A stretch of 64,000 nucleotides of DNA from Hyaloscypha bicolor E (lineage: Eukaryota > Ascomycota > Leotiomycetes > Helotiales > Hyaloscyphaceae), in NCBI RefSeq assembly GCF_002865645.1, contig NW_020194563.1, positions 330,152 to 394,151 on the forward strand. Direction: 5' to 3'. The position numbers and the translations under genes are program-made. The notes beneath the pieces are model-generated. The model ran no database searches. It was not told where the DNA came from and worked only from the letters and a program-made list of their open reading frames with translations. Below, piece after piece: positions 32,197 to 44,845 of this stretch (position 1 is its first letter; each line of letters starts with the position of its first letter).

Positions 32197-33337
32197 GTGC
32201 TGACGAGCCTTAGTGCGATTGTACGGAGTGCCCAGCGTGCTTGAAATAATCTCCGATCTAGAGCTGACGAGTTTTACAGGGTGCGCAAATAGTGGTCGTC
32301 GAACTAGAGAGCTATACTAGAAACCAACCCTGCCAGTGTAACACCCCACTCAATACATGCCCTCCTCCGAAGATCAACGACTCCGCTCCATGGTCGTGAG
32401 GCTTCAGAACTGGAGAGGATTCGAGAAACGATCCTAGGGGGTTCAGGGTGTAGAATCCCAAGATACTCTAGATGGCACTGGGTCGATGGAAGTCGGTAAG
32501 GCAAGGAAGAGTTATGTGAAGAAATTCGCGGAAACTATCCATAAATACTCATCTCGTGAGGATTCAGAGATCAACATTTTTTCAGTTGCTCTAATCAGCA
32601 ATCATGTCCTGACGAGAGATGTGGCGGAACTTTTCGAATCGAGGCTCAATCATGGAGGCCAAGCCGCAGCCAGTCGTGCCAAGTCTCTATTTGTGGACTT
32701 TGCCCCTCCCAACAATGATCTCCAAGTTGAAACATCAATTCATAATGCATTGCGATGGGGATCCAGGGGTTATACCCTTTCATTGTGGTTTTCCTCCGCC
32801 AAGACCTAAGTCCACTCCCAACGCGCGTCAAGTCCACAACCCCACTCCCCTAACATCTTTAACAGCCATAGAGTTGAAGGCGCAAGTACTGCGCGTCGGA
32901 CGAACGCACAGACCAATGTATAATTATTATCTGCGATAGTCATCACCAGTCAGTCGATCATTATTTCGTTTTCTCCTTTCTGGTCCAATGGGAGTGTTGG
33001 GAATTGTCATATTTCGGGATGTGGAGGAGAAGAGATCCATCCACCCTTCAACTTCGGACGAGACGTCACCTTTGCCATTGCTCGTGGGCAACAACAATTT
33101 AGCACACGCCTGGAAGGTGCTTGAAGGTGGACGAGAGTACGTGTAGTCCACGACCTTCACTCTTGGCAGGTCCGCTGGCAGTGTATGTTTGCATTCAATT
33201 GTGTATATATTCACACTCTCCGGCAGCATAATGGTCTTTTTTCACCACCACCATCTTTTCATCTAATCTTCCTCGTCTCCTTCATTTCCTGTCAACACCC
33301 AATTCTCCAATTTCCTCGTTTGAAAGTCAAGTTCAAT
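32197..33337. other. Intergenic, weak open frame
   Basis: About 1.1 kb. One plus-strand frame, 32486-32809, gives 107 aa of protein-like sequence (FAETIHKYSSREDSEINIFS) with no motif or splice support. A C-D-C-T-E-C-P-A-C run at ~32214 may be a further exon of the F-box gene. Confidence 0.35.
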
Positions 33338-34494
33338 ATGAAGCTCATCACTTCCCTCATTGCGGCGGCTTTTCTTGCAAACAATGTCGTTGCTCATCCA
33401 GGGCATGATATCCGAGCAGAGATGGTTGAACGAGCCGCCTTTATGCAAACCAGCAAGCGTGATCTCAGCCACTGCGCTGCAAAGATGAAGGCTCGTGGCA
33501 TGGACACGAGGAGCATTGCTCGGCGTGCCTCCATGGCAAAGACTGCACGCAAGAAGAGGAGCATTCCTGCTAGTAAGTCAACAGCCTTGCACACAAGGCC
33601 TCGCTCTAACATATTTTAGATGCACCTTTCCTCAAGGCTCGTGATTTCGACACAGTCCTGAACACCACTCACTTGTCATCCGAGAGTTACACCAGCGCAA
33701 CCGACGAGGCAATCCTCTTCGCCGGCAACAATTCTTGCGTTTTGAGCCCTGAAGTGACCCAAGGTCCTTACTACGTCTCCGGCGAATACGTCCGCGACAA
33801 CGTCACCGAAGGTCAAGAAGGCGTGGAGCTTATCCTTGATACCCAAGTCATCGACATGGAGACCTGCGACCCAGTGCCTAACGCAATGATCGAAATCTGG
33901 CACTGTAACTCCACAGGAGTCTACTCTGGCATCATTGCATCCGGGAATGGCGACTCATCCGACGCAACGAACATCAACAACACCTTCCTTCGCGGTTTGC
34001 AGCCCACTGATGCGGACGGTGTGGCGAAATTCGCGACCCTGTTCCCAGGTCACTACACTGGTAGAGCAACGCATATCCACGTCCTGACTCACTTCAACGG
34101 CACCACCTATGCGAATGGTACTTATGGAGGTGGCTACGTCAGCCATGTGGGCCAGCTGTTCTTTGATCAAGACTTGATTACGCAAGTTGAAGCTACTTCT
34201 CCATACAGCACCAACACCCAGACCGCAACAGAAAATGCGGATGACTCGATATTCTCCGAGGAAGCTGCAAGCTCCGACCCAGTTGTAGAATACTCGCTTC
34301 TTGGTGACGATGTTAGCAGTGGTATTTTTGGATGGGTTGCTTTTGGTATTGATTTGACGAATGAGTTTACAGTTACTCCTGCTGCCAGTTTGTATGCTGA
34401 GGGCGGTGTCGAGGATTCTTCATCAGGCAGCGGAGGACCCGGCGGGAATAGCACTGGTGGTGGGGCTATGCCAAGTGGTGTGCCGCCTTCTTAG
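33338..34494 (+). CDS. Secreted intradiol ring-cleavage dioxygenase-like protein
   Basis: Exons 33338-33572 and 33620-34494 (GTAAGT donor, CTCTAAC branch), 369 aa. A signal peptide (MKLITSLIAAAFLANNVVA) marks it as extracellular, with a dibasic-rich propeptide-like segment before residue ~80. The dioxygenase beta-sandwich follows. The expected non-heme Fe(III) ligands are visible: a Tyr in GPYYVSGEYVR, a Tyr in FPGHYTGRATHIHV and the two His of T-H-I-H-V. IEIWHCNSTGVYSG is the conserved intradiol strand. The Ser/Gly-rich C-terminal tail is typical of fungal secreted members. Intradiol enzymes open catechol-type rings between the hydroxyls; the substrate of the secreted fungal group is mostly undefined (lignin-derived phenolics proposed). 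No damage. Confidence 0.9.
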
Positions 34495-34605
34495 GTGGTG
34501 AAGGAGGAGTAAAGGGATTGGTGGCAGGTAGTCAGTCTTTACCGTATATATAAAATGGAGGATTTGTGGTTACGATTGCTACAAAACTGCGGTGCTTGAG
34601 CAACT

Positions 34606-36617
34606 TCATTCCTTTCCCTCACCCGTTAGCGTCTTTTGAGGCCACCGAACATACTGTGCCACCAATACAATAACAAGCCCCAATACAACAACGGGCAACA
34701 ACCAAGGACTGATACTCAAATTATACCCCGCTTCCCCGTTGATCAGCCCCGCCAACCCCGCAATTGCAGCCCCCACGACAAAGAAAATCCCGTGCCTCGC
34801 CCATAATCCTGGGCTCCTCAGTCCTTGTTTACTGAAGCAGCTTCTTGGCAGAGTCAACAAGTTTAACACGCCCATCAACATCAAGGTCAGTCCCGCAGCG
34901 ACAAAGAAATATACGAACACGAGCCCAATGACGTTGTAATCGTTTTGCAGCTCGTCCGCGGCGGTTAGAGTTGTACTCCCAGCGTTTGACTCGGGGGCTG
35001 CAAACCCGTAGGTTTGGTAAATGGAGTGGATGACGCCATAGATGAGCTCGAGGAGGGTGTCTTCAGCTTGTTGTTTAGTTGTACTCTCTTGCAGGGTGGT
35101 TAGAGAGCTGTTGATCATCTCGTAGGTGTTGAAGTCAGTTGGGGGGTAGGAATCAAAAATCTGTTGTACGGTGTCGTTGATTGCGGAAGCTAACGCGCCC
35201 CAGTTGTTGGTTTCGAGGCCGTCCTGAATCTCGGGGATGTCGAGGAAGACGAGTAATGAACTGAGTAATACGAGATTAGCAGCTGTAATGAGTGGGCTCC
35301 AGAGCGCGGGGGCTTTAGGCGTACGTAGCTACTTCGTTCATTTTGAACCAGATTACGAATTGGGCTATTCCTTCCACCAACAAAACTAGGAATAGATGGA
35401 ATGGGAAGTGGAGGAATGCCCAGAACTGTTGGCGAATGGAGCCAAAGTGGTAGTCGGGCAGGGCATCGAAGTAGAGCATGTAGAGAAGGTACTTTATTTT
35501 GATGAGCGAGAGATGATGATTGGATATCAAGGAATGAAGAGAGGCTCACAACGATGGATATAGCGGCAATGATGGTTCCAATAGTTGGACCATCCCACGC
35601 ATGCTCATTGTAGACGATCTGCAGCATGTTAGATCTGGCTTCAGGAGAAGGGAAATCGACGTGCCGTGGTTATCTTTTGCACAGTGGTCATGACGCCTTC
35701 GCCGAGAATAATGAGTGTGAGCAAGCTCATTCGCTGCACCAGGTGTGTGCCTTTGAATGTGACAGCCTTCCAGTTGGACGAAACCATAATATTTGTAGCG
35801 ATTTCAAAAATAGCAATCACGTAGAAGCTTCGATAAGCTGTACTATTTTTATCTCCGAAAGCACTAGAGGCATATGAGCAGGTTGAAAGAGGAATAAGGA
35901 TAATGGTGACAAACAACGTGACTCCTAGATAGACTGCTGCTGCAACAAAGTTTGACGCCGCAATCAGAAGGAACGGGACTTTGGTGTTCTGATATTTCCT
36001 AACGTGCCACATAACAAGGAGGTACTGAAGTCCTAGCACTATCCTCGATACCATCAAAATTAAGGCTGCCTTGGAAGTTAGCCACTACGAAGCATATTAA
36101 TCAACGATAACTTACACATTGTTTGGAAGACTTGCTTCTGTTGATCCTCTGGCTGAAAATTTGGCGCAACGATCGCCAATCCAACCATTACCCCAAGATG
36201 CACGCCTTTGGCCGCCCGCTCGAGAACACTGTCTGCAACAAATCTGACATCGAACAAACTGACTTGACACCAAGTGAACCACAGAACACAGAAGAAGCCG
36301 ATGTATGAAGTGAGCGTTTTCCGATCGTTGATCTCGTGAATACCAGAGAAGGTGGTGAGGTTCGCAACGAAGAAGAGGTCATAGAAGAGCTCGATATTCG
36401 TAGTTTCCGTGTGCCTCTGGAACTCGGGGAGTCCGGTATAGTCTAGCCCCTCGACCGGGAGATAGTTTTCTTGACCTTCAACATCTCTGGTTTTCAACCC
36501 GAACACATTTTTTGTCTGGCTCCCGAGTGCGGCCGATATGCTTGTCTCGCGAACGACCAAAGGATTCGCAGACAATTTCAAGACAGACGAGCGTCTACGT
36601 TCCTCGTGACGACTCAT
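34606..36617 (-). CDS. LtrA-family (low temperature requirement A-like) membrane protein
   Basis: Five exons: 36116-36617, 35665-36065, 35550-35618, 35325-35491 and 34606-35260, all in phase, 597 aa. After an 80-residue cytosolic N-terminus comes the family signature HTETTNIELFYDLFFVANLT, then about ten hydrophobic segments (SYIGFFCVLWFTWCQVSLFD; FLLIAASNFVAAAVYLGVTL; ISIVYFLYMLYFD; the C-terminal LLPVVVLGLVIVLVAQYVRW). The T-W-C motif in helix 2 and LTLIILGEGV in a middle helix are typical of LtrA. Function in fungi is unknown. The intron at 35619-35664 begins GCACGT, a GC-AG intron; the others are GT-AG. Confidence 0.85.
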
Positions 36618-37882
36618 TCTATAACCGACGAGCCTTTTAAAGGCCGTTTGAGAAGGCGATTAAGGCGCGGGGTTTGAGGAGACAAGAAATGGTGGGATAG
36701 TAGGGAACAAACCAAAACGAGGATAATTAGCAAAACGAAAAAGAGCATCTGAGTAGGTAGATTCAGGAGCCTCAAGACCTTTGGAGATATAGGATGATTG
36801 AGAAGTATAAGAATCGATTTGAGATGGCATTGCACACGGGTTGACCAATAAAGGATCGACTCTGCGTTGCAATTGCTGATGGTGGCTGTGTCAGCATCAC
36901 AACGTGAAGGAAGCGGCACAGCCTGCCTTGATATGCGGCCGACAGTCGCTCGGGATTCAATTGGCCAGACAAATATATATGATCTGCGAGGAACTATCCT
37001 CTTATCAGCCATAAGCTTATTTATTCATGCTCGTTTGTCGTTATTCGCCGAAAACGCGGGGGCGAATACGTTTACGCAGCCGAAATGCAGCCCCCAAGGC
37101 TTGACTTTCAAGGGGGAACCACAACCAATCAAAAACAAGTGAAAGCATATGATAACAATGGATGGGATTCAGAGTACTTCGACATGGAATCTACAATGCA
37201 GATCATTTCGCTGACATGAGATCTGGACTTGCTCTCACGATACACCAATCCCAGGCAGAGCACTTTCAAAACATCTCGCGCCGACGAAGTCTACGAGCAA
37301 ATCGGGCATGACTTGCCCTTCATACTGTGGGAATCCGGGTTCGGTATCGCCACGGAAAGCCGTCTATTCATCCAGTACTAAACTGTCCTAAGTAACCATT
37401 TCAAGTGTGTGAGCTTTGAAATTTGACTGCACGAAGGATTTCTAGGCGGAGCTGCCGTCAATATAATGATGGGGATGATGAGTGATGGCACGATCTAGCC
37501 TCATCAAGATGCTACCTGGAATTATTTCAGCGGCAATAATGGCAATCCTCGACCGAGGAGGGTTGGAAGTTCGGCAGGAGAGGAGGAACAGGCCCTCTTA
37601 GGGGATCTGCCAAAGCAGGAGCCTGATGCGCTTGTGGCGAAGGAAGGGTAAGAATCAACATCCAGTTTGTAACTTGAAAAGATTTTGGGCGACTGAGACT
37701 CCTCATATGACGTTGTCTTGAAGAAAACTTACTTCGTGGTTTGATGGTGAAGACGGGGGTTAGTTCTATTGATGATGGTCTGTTCGGTTCAATTGGGGGA
37801 AAATTCCCCGCCAAAATATTTTTGGCGCAGCATCATCCTCTTCCAACTTCATCGACCGCCCCCTTTTGCCCCCTTCCCCAGG
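36618..37882. other. Intergenic between divergent genes
   Basis: About 1.26 kb upstream of both the LtrA and GCIP-like genes. No supported coding sequence; contains both promoters. Confidence 0.4.
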
Positions 37883-39045
37883 ATGGCTGGAACCAGTACC
37901 AAGGAAGAGCAGGGCCTTGCGGCTCTTGAGGTGGCTGTCTCTACCGCGCGCACGCTGATCGCACAGCTCCAACCTACAGCTCCAGCAGCTCAATCAAAGA
38001 GTCAGAACGACGTCAACGCCCTCGACCTTGCATACGATGCTGCTTCCCTTATACGCGCGCATACGACCAAGCTCTCCCTCCTTATTCTCAACAAGCCATT
38101 CACTGCCTCCGCGATCTCCACTGTCCTGCGCGAATTGGTAGATGGGCCGCTGCCCGGTCTAGCATCCGCTACTGAACTGTGTACGGCCGATAGATATACA
38201 AAGGTAATGAGCACGGAGCTGCAATATAGGACGAAAAAAGTTTTAGCGGACTTGGGGACACTAGTTCAAGCTATTCCCCTTGATGGGGAGATATTGAACG
38301 ACGATGCGAAGAATGGGACTGGCCCCGAGAAGGGGAAGGGGATTCTGGCAGTTACAGGAACGATATGGGAGGCTTGCGACGGTATAATTGAGTTGAAGAA
38401 GCTAGGTGTGGCAGGGCTGGTCATTCAAAAGGCAGAGGGATATCGAGATCTCTTGAAGGATGCGTTGGAGGAGCTACAAGAATGGGCAGAGGAGGACAGT
38501 GATGGGGAAGACGAGGAAGCTGTTGATGGGGTGGAGGATGCTGCACAAGCTGAGGTGGACAATATTTTTGGTTCTCAACGACACATTCCACCCGATGACC
38601 CGGAAAGTATTCGCCCGAGGCTCGAGTCTTCGATCAAACGATTACGGCTCCTTATTCTGATGTACCAAGCTGCCACCAAACGCCGATTCAAAACATTGCC
38701 TCCACTTCCCCACCCTGAATTACCACCAGAGCTTAATGAGAAATCGGCTGAAGATCCTGGAATTGCCAATCGTTTGGACGAGGTGTTAGACGTCATGAAT
38801 AAGATTCCTGATATCACGGACGAATTGGCGAGTGCATTTTACGAGCTGGACGCCGAGGAGATTGACAAACGGATGGATCAATGTTTCTTCACGGGATTCG
38901 CGGTCACTGAGTTACTGGTCAAGAATTGGGAGGGTCAAAATGATGAGTTCAGTACTTGGGTATGTGTAGCCCTGTCGCTGGGCATGAATCAAGCTGACAG
39001 ATGCAGGCCGCAAAATTCCAGCTTGCGATGAAGAAGGGATGGTGA
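37883..39045 (+). CDS. GCIP / cyclin-D1-binding protein-like
   Basis: Exons 37883-38959 and 39007-39045 (GTATGT donor, TGCAG acceptor), 371 aa. All-helical: an N-terminal four-helix region (LALEVAVSTARTLIAQL-like, then LDLAYDAASLIRAHTTKLSL and ATELCTADRYTKVMSTELQY), an acidic loop around residue 200 (AEEDSDGEDEEAVDGVED), and a C-terminal helical half ending SAFYELDAEEIDKRMDQCFF and TELLVKNWEG. This is the pattern of the Grap2/cyclin-D-interacting (GCIP) family, conserved from yeasts to animals, of poorly known function. The 12-residue last exon (AAKFQLAMKKGW) is short but in frame. Confidence 0.78.
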
Positions 39046-39529
39046 CCGTGCCGTCGGATTTTACGAGCGCCCGAGGAACTCAAAAACGTGCTGGGGAGAT
39101 TGCCGTCGAACCAGATCCCGAGCTGAGTGCATTTGAGGAGATGCTGGCCGACGATCATACAGCCCGAACAACTCTGAATTCGCTTCAACAGGCTCACACG
39201 CGTTGTGTGTCAGCAAGCAGGATTAGGCGCGAGTGACGCTTGGAAACCTGCGCGAGCATTTATGGAATGAAGAGGCTCGGCAGTAACCCCGCCATTTATC
39301 AATGTTTTTCTGAGTGGACGCATCGAACCTGAGACGCGCGCTTACTTCTTGCCACCCCCTTACTTACAAGGCTTGAACGCTTGAACATGTTCACAACGCA
39401 CTGCCATCCTTTCATGCTCAGCCAAGCCAAGTTTCAAGGCCATTGCTTGGATGCATGAAATGCTGCAGATGAGTTAGGCGCCGGGTGCAGTTCACCTCCG
39501 ATGGTTCCTTCGAAGTCTAGCTCCAAGCC
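39046..39529. other. Intergenic
   Basis: About 480 bp, no feature supported. Confidence 0.4.
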
Positions 39530-39616
39530 ATGTCCTCCCAATCCCTCGAAATTTCCAATCTCTCCCTTGTGACCAGCTTAAAGTTCTACAATCATCCCAT
39601 TCAAAGGTTATACACA

Positions 39617-40654
39617 ATGTCGCCAGCGGCTTTAACAACTGCGAGTGCAACTCTCCCCTCCTTTGCCATCACCACAACATTTACAGCACCTACACAATGC
39701 GCGCAATCAATCGGAGGACTGACAATGCTGGAGAATGACGGGTTTAGAATATGGTTGAATGCACCTCTTCCCGTGCCAGGAACTACTATATCATCATGTT
39801 ACCCGGACCAATTTATGTCCAGTTTCCTTCTTCAAACGGGTGGCATTTCTCAAGCCCCTTTTCGGCCTTTGGTGTGCCCCGATGGATACGAGACCCAAGG
39901 CCCGTACACTTCTAATTACATTGCCTGTTGTCCGAGGTTTGTTCTTGCACCATCTTCTCGAATAATCTAACAGTATTGCAGTGGTTGGGATGGCCTCGCT
40001 CCAGCGTCAAATGCTCCTTCTGACCGACCAGCTTTCGGTGGAACATGCTTCACAAATATATACAATGTACCGATCCAAATAACATCATATGATGAATCAG
40101 CCATTAAAGCCTCCTCTATATTCACAGCGACCGGTACTTCAGATCAAGCATTCGCATACCCATATGAAGGGTTTGCGCTAGGGGTTGCTGTGTTAGCAAG
40201 CACAACACGATCATCGCAAGCTTCTGAAACCTCGACAAAAACATCTACAACATTTGAAGAGTCCAATACGCGCTCAGGAGGAATGACACATGGAGAAGTT
40301 GCCGGCTTGGTCCTCGGATGCATCATGACTGTGCTCCTCCTCGTCGCACTCGTTGTGTTCGTACTGAACCACAGACATAAGCGACTCACAGACAGGAGAA
40401 TGCAATTCTCGTTCTACAACTCGCACATTCGCCTTGCTGGTTCTCCGATGCCGATGATGTACATGGATAGGAACGAGAGGAGCTCTCCAGACACTGTATT
40501 TTACTCGGGCAAGGAAGGGCTTAATCACAAGAAGGTTCAGGTAGAACTGGAAGCTCCGAGACCGAGGACTGTGTATGAGATGGAAGCTGCGCCATTACCA
40601 GTCACGAAGACGAAACAACTACCAGACCTGCCGAAGGACCTGAAGTCACCTTAG
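39617..40654 (+). CDS. Single-pass membrane protein, fungal type
   Basis: Exons 39617-39936 and 39982-40654, 330 aa; an in-frame ATG at 39530 would add 29 residues. The N-terminal half is Thr/Ser-rich with a few Cys (YTSNYIACCPSGWDG), a pattern seen in many fungal plasma-membrane sensors and related surface proteins. A Ser/Thr stalk (STKTSTTFEESNTRS) precedes one transmembrane helix VAGLVLGCIMTVLLLVALVV at ~215-235, then a basic cytosolic tail with HRHKR. No clear signal peptide, which leaves the start open. No enzymatic domain. Role may be cell-wall or surface related, by analogy only. Confidence 0.7.
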
Positions 40655-41040
40655 GATCGACCGAAGGTGCCTCTTTCATGACTGTACATATTGTTTTCTT
40701 GGTGTCACGGAGCAGGCGTTCCCGGCATTTGAGGGATGTCCTAGAGCAGGGTTTTTGAGATATCCTCTTCAGCTGTATTATTTATTCGCTCGGAGTGTTG
40801 GAAATGATACCAAAGAATCTAGCTACTTTCACTTAAGCTACTGACAATTTTAGTGACCCGCAGATGTATGCACCCCACTTTTGGGCTATCGGAATCATGC
40901 TACGAAGCCGAGTGGCGTGCAATCCATTTATTCGCTATTTCGTCTTGATCTTCTTTTTGCTGTTGTTCGAATTCAATTACCCTGCCGTTGATTCGGCTGT
41001 TTTGAAGATTCCGGTCCAAGTCGTCAACTCCTCCAACAAA

Positions 41041-42783
41041 ATGGCAACCCCACCTTGGCAACAAATCGCGGCCCAGAAACGGGACGAACGAGCACAGAAG
41101 ATTCCTGAAAAGTGGAGGATACCACCAAGCTTCAAACCATATGAGGATTGTGAAGATGTGCAGGATTGGCCAGAGACATCAGGATTCTTCACAGCTCAGG
41201 AGCTCATCATCACAGAGTCCACAGCCACTGAAGTGGTGACAAAGATCGCGAGTGGAGAATGGAAAGCAAAGGATGTTGTGGAAGCGATTTGCAAGAGAGC
41301 TTCCGTTGCTCAGCAGTTGGTCAATTGTATCACTGAGATCTGCTTCGATGAAGCCATCCAGCGTGCTGAAGAGTTGGACGCCTACTTTGCGAGAGAAGGA
41401 AAAACAATCGGCACACTGCATGGCCTACCCATAAGTTTGAAAGATCAGTTCAACATCAAGGGCTTGGATACCACCATCGGCTACATATCGAGAGCCAACA
41501 AGCCGGTGTCAGAAGAATCCACACTCGTCACCCTGCTTCTGAACGCAGGTGCGATTCTATATGCCAAGACGAATGTTCCAGCGACCTTGATGCGCGGCGA
41601 GACTGTCAACAATGTATTCGGCACAACGTGTAATCCTCGGAACCGTAAGCTCACATCAGGAGGCTCCTCAGGCGGAGAGTCCGCACTCGTCAGCTTCCGA
41701 GGCAGCTTCTTAGGCGTGGGGACAGACATCGGAGGCAGCATCCGGCACCCTTGCTCCTTCACCGGCCTCTACGGTTTGCGACCATCTCACAGCCGTGTGA
41801 GCTATCAGCGTGTAGCGAACACATACATGGGTCAAGAAGCCGTTCGGTCATGTGCGGGGCCGATGTGTAGATCGCCATCCGACATTCTGCTTTTCTTTTC
41901 TTCTCTCACAGCAGAACAACCATGGCGTTACGATCCTCAGTGCCTACCCATTCCATGGAGGATAGAAGAGGAATCACTTCCTAAGCGATTGTGCTTTGGT
42001 TTCGGCATGGGAGATGGCACCGTGACGCCGACTCCACCTCTCCGCCGCGCGATGGAGATGACGAAGAAGGCTCTACTTGCGGCTGGACACGAAGTGATCA
42101 ACTACATTCCCTACGAACACATCGAAGCCCAGGAAATCATCACGAACATGTGGTCTGCAGATGCCGGCGAGGATTTCAAGCAAGATATCCATGCCTCAGG
42201 CGAGCCCTTCCATCCAGAGATGAAGAAATGGATCGATTGGATGGACGCAAAGCCAAAGCCCACAGTCTTTGAAACTTGGCAGAACCAACAGAAAAGGGCA
42301 GTTCTCGCGACGGCTTGGCACGAGAGGTGGGAAGGGACGAAGAGCGTTACGGGAACGGGGAGACCGATTGATGGGCTCATCATGCCGAGTACGCCGTTTC
42401 CGGCCATTAAACATAATGCGGGGTATCCTGTGAGTTGAATTGTATGTGAATGGAAGAGCGAGAGTCTAATTGCAGCAGCATCATTGGGGAGCTCTGTCTC
42501 CTCTACTTGATCTAACTACGGGTGTGTTTCCTGTTACCAAGGTTGATTTGGAGATGGATATTGTTCCAGGGGACTGGAAACCAATCTCGGATTTAGACAA
42601 GAAAGTGATGGATCATTGTAAGGCACTTGGAAACCTGCTTGAGATAAAACTAACAACTGTGGAGATGGCGGTCCTCAGGAACACGAAAACGCGCCAGTTG
42701 GCCTAGTGGTCATCGGGCGCCGCTTGGAAGAAGAAAAAGTTGTGGCGATGCTGGCCGTCATCGCTAAATCTCTCAGAGAATAG
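41041..42783 (+). CDS. Acetamidase/amidase (amidase signature family)
   Basis: Exons 41041-42429, ~42479-42617 and 42665-42783 give about 548 aa, very close to the length of Aspergillus AmdS. An upstream in-frame ATG at 40864 would add a hydrophobic leader; MATPPWQQIAAQKRD is the canonical start. The Ser-cisSer-Lys triad is complete: Lys in GLPISLKDQFN, the cis-Ser in TSGGSSGGESA and the nucleophile Ser in GVGTDIGGSIRHP. The last exon, reached through an AACTAAC branch and the GTGGAG acceptor, reads APVGLVVIGRRLEEEKVVAM, the normal C-terminus. It hydrolyses short-chain amides to acid and ammonia in the cytosol. Confidence 0.88.
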
Positions 42784-43115
42784 CAGTCATTGTTTCGGAT
42801 GAACAAGGTCATGGTTGATTGATGTATTGGACTTTTTAATTTAGCAGGAGAGGAATCTAATGTCTCAAGCTGAGGCTGCACATTAAGCTGCATCAGAGAG
42901 TTTCGGTTTTTTCACTATTTCAGAATCTGGGAGATAGTGGAAGGGGATACTTTAAATGCGCTACAGCTCGATGAGATATCAATATAGAAAGTGTCTGAAA
43001 TGATCCACCTCTGTCACGTGCCTCGGGCCCACCTTCCACACACCCGCTGAGAGGCGACGTCCCATTCTTATCCTGATCGTGTAACCCTTCCATATACGCC
43101 CAACCCTCCTTCTTT
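42784..43115. other. Short intergenic stretch
   Basis: About 330 bp between the amidase and the esterase-like gene. An in-frame TGA at 43074 blocks any upstream extension of the esterase frame. Confidence 0.4.
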
Positions 43116-44714
43116 GTAACGTGGGTCTCAATTCCTGGTAAAGGAACCCTTCAGGGCTCGACACTGCTAGATTCTCCAACCAAGACTCCCAAATGCCATC
43201 GATTCTCTGCCGTGCCGTATGCACTTCCTCCCACCGGGAATCGAAGGTGGCGCAAACCAGACCCTCTGCCTCCGACATTCTCTTATGGTGCAAAAGGATA
43301 CATCAGACGTGGTGGAGTTTGTCCTCAACCTCGCGTGTCTGGTGTCACACACGACGAAGATTGTCTTCAATCTAATATTTATGCACCAATCGGAACACCG
43401 CCACCCAGTGGTTGGCCTGTCATCTTTTACATACGTGAGCTCCCTTTCCATGTTGATATTCCAAGCTAACAATATTTAGATGGCGGATTCTTGCAATTTG
43501 GATCGAACAATTATGACGATCCTTCCGCACTGTTAGCAGACACTGATGTGAAATGTATATTTGTGGTGCCGGGTTACCGCCTCGGCATTTTTGGATTTCT
43601 GGCTTCGAGAGAACTTTGGGAGAACTCCCCGCTGGCAGCAAACTTTGGCTTCTGGGACCAACGCCTAGCTCTCGAGTGGACGTATGAGAATATCGAGCAT
43701 TTTAGAGGTGACAAGAACAATATCACGGTTGGGGGACTCTCGGCCGGCTCGTACGCCACATTTCACCAACTTGCATATGATATCGGCCCAAACTCGAATA
43801 ATCAGATCATCCGAAGAGTCTTTCAATGGTCTAACGGTTGTGGTGTTGAGCCTAAGCGATTGCCGGAAGTTCAGGACCAATTTGATGATCTACTTTCGGT
43901 TCTGCAAATCCGAGCATCGTGGGGCGATTCTGCAAAGCTCGAGGCTCTTCGGGAGAAGACATCTGACGAGTTGGTGGATGCTGTTGGGTCGATGAAACAG
44001 AAGTTCTTTCGACCGATCCTCGATGGAAACTTCGTGTCTGAGGATTTGTTTGAGAATATTTTCAGTGGCAAATTCGGACAACGTCTACACGAGCTCAACA
44101 TTCAAACGATCATTGGGGATCTAACGCAAGAGTTCCATGGCTATGAAAATGTATTCCCCCCAAATTCTTACCAGAGCTTGGTCAATCGGCTCTCTTGGGA
44201 TTATCCACGCGACATTGCGACCGCGATCTGTTTGCCGTACCGGACCCCAGCTGCCAGGACAGAGGAAGAATGGAAAACAATATTCGGCAAGCTATACGCG
44301 GACATGCAAATACATTCTACGATGCGAGGCCTCATCCAATCTCTTATGCCGGCTCTTACGCTTTCTCATATCCTCAGATACAGAATCGACTGGCGCACGA
44401 AAAGTGTTGATAAGAGACAGCCGCCAGAATTTGGTGCTACGCATGGCACGGATCTCTCCATCTGGCTATTTGGGAATGGAGACACACTCACAAACAGGGA
44501 GAAGATTCTCATTCGAGAGTGGTTGAAGCCAGTTGCATCTTTCATTCGAGGTGAAAAGGTCAACTGGGGGACCTCGTTTGTGCAACAAGTTCGATATCTT
44601 ACATCCGAGGGAGAGATCGAAATCAAGGATGACGAGGCCTGGGACAGCAAGCTTCCGCTGTGGGATTTGACGAAACGGATAACAAGGAACAGAAAGCCAC
44701 GATCAAAACTTTAA
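43116..44714 (+). pseudogene. Type-B carboxylesterase-like gene lacking a start codon
   Basis: Exons 43116-43434 and 43480-44714 (GTGAGC donor, GCTAAC branch) encode most of a type-B carboxylesterase: VSIPGKGTLQGSTLLD, FSAVPYALPPTGNRRW, the oxyanion FYIHGGFLQFG, the nucleophile elbow VGGLSAGSYATF (Ser in G-x-S-x-G), ALEWTYENIEHFRGDKNNIT and the His region EFGATHGTDLSIWLF. The frame is clean from ~43077 to the stop. However, between the in-frame TGA at 43074 and the conserved domain there is no ATG and no AG acceptor before the core, so no normal translation start exists. Either a 5' exon was lost or an upstream start has mutated. Catalytic residues are still present, so the damage looks recent. 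Confidence 0.7.
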
Positions 44715-44845
44715 TATCAGTGCGTCACGATTATCCAAATGGAAATGGGTTGGCTTGAAAGAAATACTATTTCCCATTACGCACACTTCGCGAATTGCTG
44801 AGATCCTTCAGACGACACATCCCTGGCTTTCTGATAATTAAATCT

